The notes under the pieces were generated by a model. It did no database searches, had not been told where the DNA came from, and saw only the letters and a list, made by a program, of their open reading frames with translations. The position numbers and the translations under genes are program-made. 64,000 bases of DNA from Protea cynaroides (lineage: Eukaryota; Streptophyta; Magnoliopsida; Proteales; Proteaceae). Below, piece after piece: positions 58,233 through 64,000 of this stretch (position 1 is the stretch's first letter; each line of letters opens with the position of its first letter). The stretch lies in assembly GCA_028583415.1 (NCBI GenBank), contig CM053267.1, positions 24,995,064 to 25,059,063 of the forward strand. The letters run 5' to 3'.

Positions 58233-58494
58233 ACGATGTAATTGATTAAATTACTTTATTTTATGTCTTAGTCAATGAAAGATAATTATATAATTTATTT
58301 ATGTTATCATCTTTAGACTCTCAGTTTATTTAATATTAAAGGCTTTCGCTATTGTTTATTTACTCTGATTATGGTTGTAGATGTGTATGGTTTAAGCAAA
58401 CGAACACAGCCTATTCGAGATCCTAGTTGAACTGTTAGTTTATTAGCGGTTCATCACACCATTCTGAATAGTACATAATTGGGGTGTGACAACT

Positions 58495-58506
58495 TGGTAT
58501 CAGAGC
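58495..58506 (+). promoter_or_regulatory. Primer binding site of element D (tRNA-iMet)
   Basis: Perfect TGGTATCAGAGC, three bases after the LTR end. Confidence 0.93.
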
Positions 58507-58884
58507 TCTCAGGCCCTGTCTATTAAACCAGTATAATTCCACTAATGTTGTGAACTGAGTTAGGATAAAATTTAAAAGCTGTAATAAGAACAACTATAAG
58601 CACCTGTGTTGTTTGAGACAAAATTAAGAAAGAGAATAATGCACATATAAAAGGAGAAACATGTTTCATATACATCAAATAAAAAGCACGTTTATACATA
58701 TCCAAATCAGAGTACAGTCCACAATCCCGACAGTTACTCTATAGTACAAAAAAGGATAAGAAGAAAATATACATCATAGAGCTAGAGGTGTTGGAGGAGG
58801 AGGTGTCTCGCGATCTCTGTCGTAGTCCTTAGCATACACTCTAGTCAACCAGGCTACCTGAGTCTGGGTCGTCTGGAGACTAGC

Positions 58885-59052
58885 TGTCAACTCGGCCATC
58901 CGCTGATCGGACGCACTCTGAGCATCTAGGAGCTCGCCTACTTTCCCATCAGTCACATGCTGAGCATCTAGAAGCTCGCCTACTCTCCCATCAGTCACGC
59001 ACTGAGCATCTAGAAGCTCTCCTACTCTCAGATCAATCACGTGCTGAGCCTC
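58885..59052 (-). repeat. 42-bp/14-residue tandem repeat in the antisense gene of D
   Basis: AGCATCTAG recurs at 58921, 58963 and 59005, period 42. In protein: RVGELLDAQ-x-VTDG three times, then a weaker fourth (QRMAEL). Fourteen residues equal two heptads, and Leu/Val placing suits a coiled coil. B shows a single unit at this place. Confidence 0.85.
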
Positions 59053-60131
59053 TCTAATCTCGTACAGTAGTCTCATCTTATCATCAAAGGGTGGGCGTGA
59101 AGGACCAGTCATGTGTGAAGGAGCCCGAGATGGACCAGCTCCAGTAGAATGTAGAGGTGATGGAGGAGGTATGGAGTCTACATCCATGTACATACGATCC
59201 TCATCCTCAGCATCACCCCCATGGACCCCTGCTCCTGCTGCTGCTGCTGCCGCCGTGGCATCTACTACCTCTACTCAAGTACGAGGACGCACCAGAGCGT
59301 TCCTCTCATCATCACTGACCTGAGCATCCCGCATATCCATCTTACAGATGGCCTCCCAGTCAAGATCCGATGAGAAGTTCTTCTCCTGAATCCTCTCATC
59401 TACTAAATCAACGAGTAGGCGGGTGAGCAGTGTAGTGATCAAATGTCCGTAGGATATGTTACCCAACTGACCAGGCAGCGTAACGCGGATCATCGTCCGG
59501 ATAATAATATAAGGAAGGCAGACAGGCTGCCTAGTGTAAATACAGTAGAGGACATACTGAGTCAACTGGGAGATCTTCTCATAATGTCCACTCTGGTGTA
59601 TCAGGTTATGCTGGATAATTTTACAGTACACCCGAGGCTTTGGACGTAGGTTGATCGCTTTCATCTCCCAGCGATCATCACTGATGAGCTGACTATCAAT
59701 CTCAGCACGCATCTCCAAGGATAGGATCAGGGGCTCCTTGGGAACACAGTACACCAAAGGGCTGTCATTTGATATGCCCAAAAGATTAGCCAACTACTGG
59801 CAGTTAAATGAAACCTCTACCCCTTTGACGTAGCTAGTGATCCTGAGCTCCCTACCTTTCTCTATGTTATTGCGATCCCCCACTACTTGGAGATTGCAAT
59901 AGAACTGTCTCACAAAATCAGGACGAGTACAAGCCTCATAGGTAATCACAGGAAGCCAGCCCATGTCACCAAATGCCCCCTCCATGTTGAACAAGGCTAG
60001 ACTGGCCAAGTTCACACAGCAACCCCCTTCTACTTTCTTATGCTCAAAGCTAGCATATTGAGCTTCGGCCTCGTTAGAGCGTAAACGAACTGGGTCATGA
60101 GCCCTAGGCACCTTGGTACGACCCATACTAT

Positions 60132-60258
60132 CTGCCAAGACAAAGAAAAACAAACAAGATATTAGTATTGGGAAAAACTCAAAAAATTTGGCATTATAAC
60201 GGCATGATTTGGCCAAAAGCCTCACTTTTCACCCAAACAACTAGGCAGGAGGACTTAC
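60132..60258 (-). other. Predicted intron of the antisense gene in element D
   Basis: 127 nt; CCTATGTAAGT donor word shared with B and E, T-rich run and TTGGCAG acceptor. The join to the 16-nt first exon is in frame. Confidence 0.65.
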
Positions 60259-60274
60259 ATAGGTTCCAAACCAT

Positions 60275-61149
60275 CCTACAAGGCTCATACAGTTGGAAAT
60301 TTAATCTAGAAAGATCGAATCTGAAGAAATTTCAATAAATTCAAAAAATCTCAAAAATTAGGTCAAAAATGGAAAATTTCAAGTTTCTCGATAACCAACC
60401 GATGAAACTCAAATTTTTTGAGGGCTTTCGTCCATTGGGTGTCCAATAGCAAAAGCCCCCAATAAAAATTAAATTTTTACTATTGGAAAAAGTTTAATTT
60501 TAAGAAAACGATGTAAAGGGTGAAAAACCTAGTTTGGAAAGTTTAAAAATGTGAAACAGTAGAGAGCATACCTAAAAAGACGGAGTGGGAGTCGTGAATG
60601 AAAGAAACAATCACCAAACCCTAGGGGTCGATACTGTAGCAACTCAGGGGAAGTGAGTTCAGTTGGAAGAAAGGAGAAAGAATGGGAAATGAATCCAAAA
60701 TAGGGTTTAAAAACCTAATTTTGGATCGTAGGGTCGCAGAATTCGACCAAAATGTGCGACCCTATGTCAGACCCTACCATCGACCCTAGGCTCTCGGTGA
60801 TCTGACAGAGAACCATGGGTCGGACCTAGGGTCGGACATTTACCGACCCTACCATCGACCCTAGGCTCTCGATGATCTGACAGAGAACCATGGGTCGGAC
60901 CTAGGCTCGGACATATACCGACCCCACGATCGACCCTAGGCTCTCGGTGAGCTAACAGTGTTCTCAGGGTCGCATAAGGACTGACCCTACCATCGATCCT
61001 ATGATGGAAAAATTCATTATTTTACTAAATGATCTGAAAAATTGGAAATTTATATTGATTAATTGGATTTTTGACTTGAGAACAACTTATATTGATTGCC
61101 TCACATGTGCTATGATTGTTTTCAGACACTACCACCACCAGAACAGGAA
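60275..61149 (+). other. Leader of element D
   Basis: No gene on the plus strand. Holds the GGTCG/CGACC cluster with its 75-bp tandem array, and GAGGGCTTTCGTCCATTGGG (60420) conserved in B and E. It lies between two divergent starts (antisense gene and gag), so regulatory sites for both are expected here. Confidence 0.5.
60778..60990 (+). repeat. 75-bp tandem repeat in the leader of element D
   Basis: (C/G)ATCGACCCTAGGCTCTCG starts at 60778, 60853 and 60928, period 75; the third unit is incomplete and diverged. Each unit has GGGTCGGACCTAGG and ACCGACCC, which can pair with each other. Confidence 0.9.
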
Positions 61150-62415
61150 ATGACTTTGCGAAGGGTGACCAGACGAGGCCGTAACCCAATTCCACCACCA
61201 CCACCTGTAGAGGAAGACAGCCATGTAAATCATGAAGCACAGGAGAATCTGAATATGGCACCGCCAGTGGCTAGTGGCCAGGCAATCCTACAAACTTACC
61301 AGCCCCACCTACAGATTTGACCACAGCCGTAATGAACCTGGCACAACAGCTGCAGCAAATACAGCAAGTGCAAGTCAATATGCAAGCTGCTATAGGAATG
61401 GCTGTTCCAGCTGCCCATACGACACCTATGGCAGCAGGGCAGGCTAGCACAGTACCGGGGGGAAGCAATACGGTATCCCACGCACCTCAAACACCAGTCA
61501 TGCAGGCTCAAGTGCAGAACCCTGAGGTAGCTTAAGGCAGTTACCAGTACCAACCACCTATGTATGGGGCCTATGCTCCGTATCAGCTAGACCACTCCCG
61601 ACTGATCGAGCGTTTTCTGAAGATGAAGCCCAAAGAATATAATGGTAAACCAGCAGATCCTTTGTGGCCAGCACACTGGATTGATGAAATGGAAAGAAAT
61701 TTTATGATGATGACAGTGAATGAGGAGGAGAAAGTGTTGTGTGCAACCTTCATGCTGAAAGGCGATGCACACCACTGGTGGAAGTCCACACGGACTTATC
61801 TGTTAACAAAGCACGCCCAACTGACCTGGGTTATATATAAAAAGGCATTCTTTGAAAAGTATTTCCCTAGAAGTTTTAGAGATTCTATGGAGAGAGAGTT
61901 CCTGAGTTTATATCAGGGCCAGATGACTGTGGATGCATACCAACAGTGTTATGAGGAGCTGTTTTTCTTTGCACCCGCCAGTATACAGGAAGAAAACACA
62001 AAGACCCGAAGGTTCATCATGGGACTCAGGGGAAGCATCCGTGAGCATGTTCTGGGATTGGAAAAGAAGGTTTACAATGAAGCAGTACAAATTGCTCGAG
62101 TAATAGAGTCGAGCCAGAAGGAGAGCTACTTTGCTCAAAATAGAGGTATAAAGAGGCCAAACGGAAATTCATACAATGGAGGGAATACAAGGACATTCAA
62201 ACCCTTTTGTACCCAAGGCTTTAATGCTGCAGCCAAGACTACTCCAGCAGCTCAACCGCAACAAAAGCAAAACAACGAAGGAGTAAAATGCTTTAACTGC
62301 ATCCAAGTAGGACATTATTCAAGGGAGTGTCCTAAACCCAGAAAGCAGCTACAACAAGGAAAGGTTTATGCCGTTACATCTAAGGATGTTGCCGCATCGC
62401 CTGATGTGGTCACAG
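61150..62415 (+). pseudogene. gag: Element D gag
   Basis: ATG 61150: basic start MTLRRVTRRGRN, Pro run, acidic VEEDSHVNHE; a frameshift near 61285-61300; then VMNLAQQLQQIQQVQ linker, TAA at about 61532, SRLIERFLKMKPKEYNGKPA, DPLWPAHWIDEMERNF, VLCATFMLKGDAHHWW, FFEKYFPRSFRDSMEREF, LYQGQMTVDAYQQCYEELFF, TKTRRFIMGLRGSIREHV, SYFAQNRGIKRPNGNSY, and the zinc knuckle CFNCIQVGHYSREC (62291-62332). The capsid and knuckle part is open for 288 codons from 61560. Ends at VVTG before the intron, or with GMT-stop if unspliced. Confidence 0.88.
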
Positions 62416-62483
62416 GTATGACCTGAACCTTTCATTTGTGTTACATTGTGTGAGCATGTAGACTAAACTAAAACAAATCACAG
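62416..62483 (+). other. Predicted intron at the gag-protease boundary, element D
   Basis: 68 nt, GTATGACCTGA...AAATCACAG, flanked by CACAG and GTATCG, possible branch GACTAAAC. Retention gives TGA at 62425-62427 as the Gag stop. Confidence 0.65.
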
Positions 62484-64000
62484 GTATCGTACCTATTAAT
62501 GGCATACCCGCTAGAGTACTCTTTAATTCTGGAGCTACTCATTCTTCTATATCTGTGTCATTTGGAAAGAAGCTGAATCTACCCCTCAAATCTTTAGACT
62601 ACAAATTGCTTGTACGATCACCGATGGCATTAGAAGTGGAATTAGAAAAGGGTTATGGACCATGTCCAGTTCTTATTGACGAGAAGACTTTGGATGCAAC
62701 CTTGATTCAACTTGAGAGGGCAGACTTTGACGTCATCTTGGGAATGGATTGGTTAGCTCGGCATTCTGCAAACCTATTATGTGCAGAAAAGAAGCTGACA
62801 TTTAAAGACAAGGAAGGAGCAGAGTTTAGTTTTGCGGGAACCAAACTTCCCCGTAAATGAAAACTCATCCTCTCTGCATTAAAGGCTAGGAAATGCCTCA
62901 AGAAAGGAGGAGTTGGGTATCTAGTATCATTGGTTGACCTCACCAAGGAAGCACCACAAATGAAGAATATTGATGTTGTGCGTGACTTTCTAGATGTATT
63001 TCCTGAAGAACTACCAGGATTATCACCCGATCGAGCGACAGAGTTCGTTATAGATCTGATACCCAGAGCCACACCAATATCTAAAGCACCCTATAGAATG
63101 GCTCCTACTGAACTGAAGGAATTGAAGGTACAGTTACAAGAATTACTGGACAACGGTTACATCAGACCTAGCATATCACCATGGGGAGCGCTAGTATTGT
63201 TTGTAAAAAAGAAAGACGATAGCGTTCAACTGTGTATAGACTATCAGGAATTGAATAAGCTGACAATCAAGAATTGGTACCCATTGCCTCGGATCGATGA
63301 CTTGTTCGATCAGTTGCAAGGTGCCAAGGTGTTCTCCAAGATTGATCTTCGGTCAGGATACCATCAATTGAAGATTAAGAACGGTGATATTCCAAAGACA
63401 GCATTCAGAACAAGATATGGACATTATGAATTTTTAGTCATGTCTTTTGGATTGACTAACGCACCCGCAATTTTTATGGAACTCATGAATCGAGTATTCC
63501 ATGATATCTTGGATACATCGGTCATTGTGTTTATTGATGATATATTGGTCTACTTCAAGGACAATGAAAACTCATGTCATGAATCTAAGAGCCGCTCTGC
63601 AGCGAATAAGGAAAGAGAAGCTTTACACCAAATTTACAAAGTGTGAGTTTTGGCTAAATGAGGTCACTTTCTTAGGTCATGTTGTATCCGCTGAAGGAAT
63701 TAAAGTGGATCTTAGCAAGATGGAAGCCATTGTAAAGTGGAAAGCACCAAAGAGCATTGCAGAAATTAGAAGTTTCCTAGGTCTAGCTAGGTATTATCGA
63801 CGATTCGTGGAGGACTATTGTAGAATTGCCGTACCTCTCACTAGTTTGACTAAGAAAGGAGAAAAGTTTGTTTGGACTGACAAATGTGAGAAAAGTTCCA
63901 AACATTGAAGGCTAGATTGATATCTGTTCCAATCTTGACTATTCCTATTCCAGGACAGCCATTTATCTTGTACACTGATGCGTCTGGGTTGGGTTTAGGA
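62484..64000 (+). pseudogene. pol: Element D pol: protease, RT, start of RNase H
   Basis: Protease: NSGATHSS at 62525, so the catalytic Asp (DSG in B) is Asn and the enzyme should be dead; then DFDVILGMDWLARHSANLL. TGA at 62858-62860, as in B. RT open from about 62870: FLDVFPEELPGLSPDRATEF, SKAPYRMAPTELKELKVQL, GYIRPSISPWGALVLFVKKK, YPLPRIDDLFDQLQGAKVFS, KIDLRSGYHQLKI, MSFGLTNAPAIFMELMNRV, FIDDILVYF (catalytic DD about 63534-63539). Frameshift near 63565, then LGHVVSAEGIKVDL, FLGLARYYRRFVEDY; another 1-base loss near 63890. RNase H begins at about 63961 with LYTDASGLGLG. Integrase lies outside the window. Confidence 0.9.

Larger units (their letters stand above)
57366..58463 (+). repeat. 549-bp tandem duplication in the LTR of element D
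   Basis: GTGTATAGAGGTG begins at 57366 and again at 57915. Each unit runs through the GTCGAATATTTTTAGTT motif, the exon-like stretch and CGGTTCATCACAC. The copies differ by scattered substitutions and small indels, so the duplication is not recent. Confidence 0.88.
55626..58491 (+). repeat. 5' LTR of element D (with internal duplication)
   Basis: TGTAAGACCC to GGGTGTGACA, 2866 bp, about 530 bp longer than B's because of a 549-bp tandem duplication. TATAAATA at 55990-55997, then a purine-rich leader and AAAGGTATGA donor-like site at 56137. GGTCG/CGACC motifs at 55845-55900 and 56370-56575. TAGCTCTATCTCTAT units at 56988, 57110 and 57289. Confidence 0.9.
58774..60274 (-). pseudogene. Element D antisense accessory gene
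   Basis: Exon 1 60259-60274 (MVWNL), intron 60132-60258 (GTAAGTCC...TTGGCAG), exon 2 60131-58774; second Met at 60126 then GRTKVPRAHDPVRLRSNEA. Frame kept over about 450 codons with only two stops: TAG at 59794-59796 (after SFNCQ) and TGA at 59275-59277 (in RPRT). Blocks as in E (GDMGWLPVITYEACTRPDFV, RQFYCNLQVVGD, GRELRITSYVKGVEVSFNCQ, NLLGISNDSPLVYC, NISYGHLITTLLTRL, FSSDLDWEAI, VSDDERNAL), an Ala-rich and acidic linker, PPPSPLHSTGAGPSRAP, EIREAQHVID and three 14-residue coiled-coil repeats. Pro-rich C-terminus. DNA-binding or capsid-like role cannot be told; resembles 'putative plant transposon protein' families. Confidence 0.78.
55626..64000 (+). mobile_element. Element D: Ty3/gypsy (chromovirus-like) LTR retrotransposon, 5' part
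   Basis: LTR 55626-58491, primer site 58495-58506, antisense gene 60274-58774, leader, gag 61150-62415, intron 62416-62483, pol from 62484 to the window end inside RNase H. Inserted in C's 3' LTR; left flank TAAAG is the presumed target copy. The perfect primer site and the long open frames make it the youngest-looking retroelement here, although several stops and frameshifts are present. Confidence 0.88.

Noticed and set aside
1..64000. Host protein genes, tRNA or rRNA genes
   Set aside because: None recognised. All coding homology found belongs to transposable elements. The GCTCTGATACCA-type words are primer sites, not tRNA genes.

Overview
This window is a block of nuclear repetitive DNA from a flowering plant with a transposon-rich genome. 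Almost every base belongs to a transposable element. I recognise no host gene, no tRNA or rRNA gene and no CRISPR array. The evidence for a plant is Ty3/gypsy chromovirus-type polyproteins with initiator-tRNA-Met primer sites, a CACTA (En/Spm) transposon with plant TNPD/TNPA-type proteins, and a plant L1-type LINE. The species cannot be named from the sequence.

Layout. An old Ty3/gypsy element, C, appears to be the host of everything else. Element A sits in C's 5' LTR (the left end of A is outside the window). Element B (2227-30117, about 2.34-kb LTRs) is inserted in the integrase of A, which breaks at 2226 and resumes in frame at 30123. A 16.2-kb CACTA transposon (12592-28781, TAA target duplication) is inserted in B's 3' LTR, and a degraded LINE lies inside the CACTA. 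To the right, C shows the end of its 5' LTR (about 39891-40274), a primer site, an antisense gene, gag and pol (42794-55194) and the start of its 3' LTR (55247). C is itself broken by a solo LTR in gag (42809-44984, target duplication ATACC), by a truncated reverse-oriented element E in the integrase (48810-54829), and by element D (55626 to the window end) in its 3' LTR. Between 34261 and 39890 there is a mixed repeat block with a 160-170-bp tandem repeat, a roughly 630-bp polypurine tract, a 49-bp minisatellite and an Ogre/Tat-like LTR motif.

Shared architecture. Elements B, C, D and E have the same unusual order: long LTR (TGTAAGACC...TGTGACA), primer site for initiator tRNA-Met, a gene running AGAINST the element (similar to proteins called 'putative plant transposon protein'), a leader rich in GGTCG/CGACC motifs, then gag and (in B, C and D) pol. 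Three features recur between copies and look functional. (1) A short GT-AG intron lies exactly at the gag-protease boundary in B, C and D; if kept, Gag ends at once, and if removed, gag and pol are in one frame. (2) The antisense gene in B, D and E has its own 115-127-nt intron after a 16-nt first coding exon, and splicing keeps the frame in all three. (3) A short exon-like coding stretch ending in a C-E-C-x2-C motif lies near the 3' end of every LTR type, preceded by AG. A terminal chromodomain (A and B) and the long LTRs suggest the Del/Tekay branch of chromoviruses; that placement is inferred.

All copies are inactive. Most damage is in-frame stops of the TGG>TAG, CAG>TAG, CAA>TAA and CGA>TGA type, as expected from cytosine methylation, plus frameshifts and deletions. 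D is the best preserved in gag, the antisense gene and RT, but its protease has lost the catalytic Asp.
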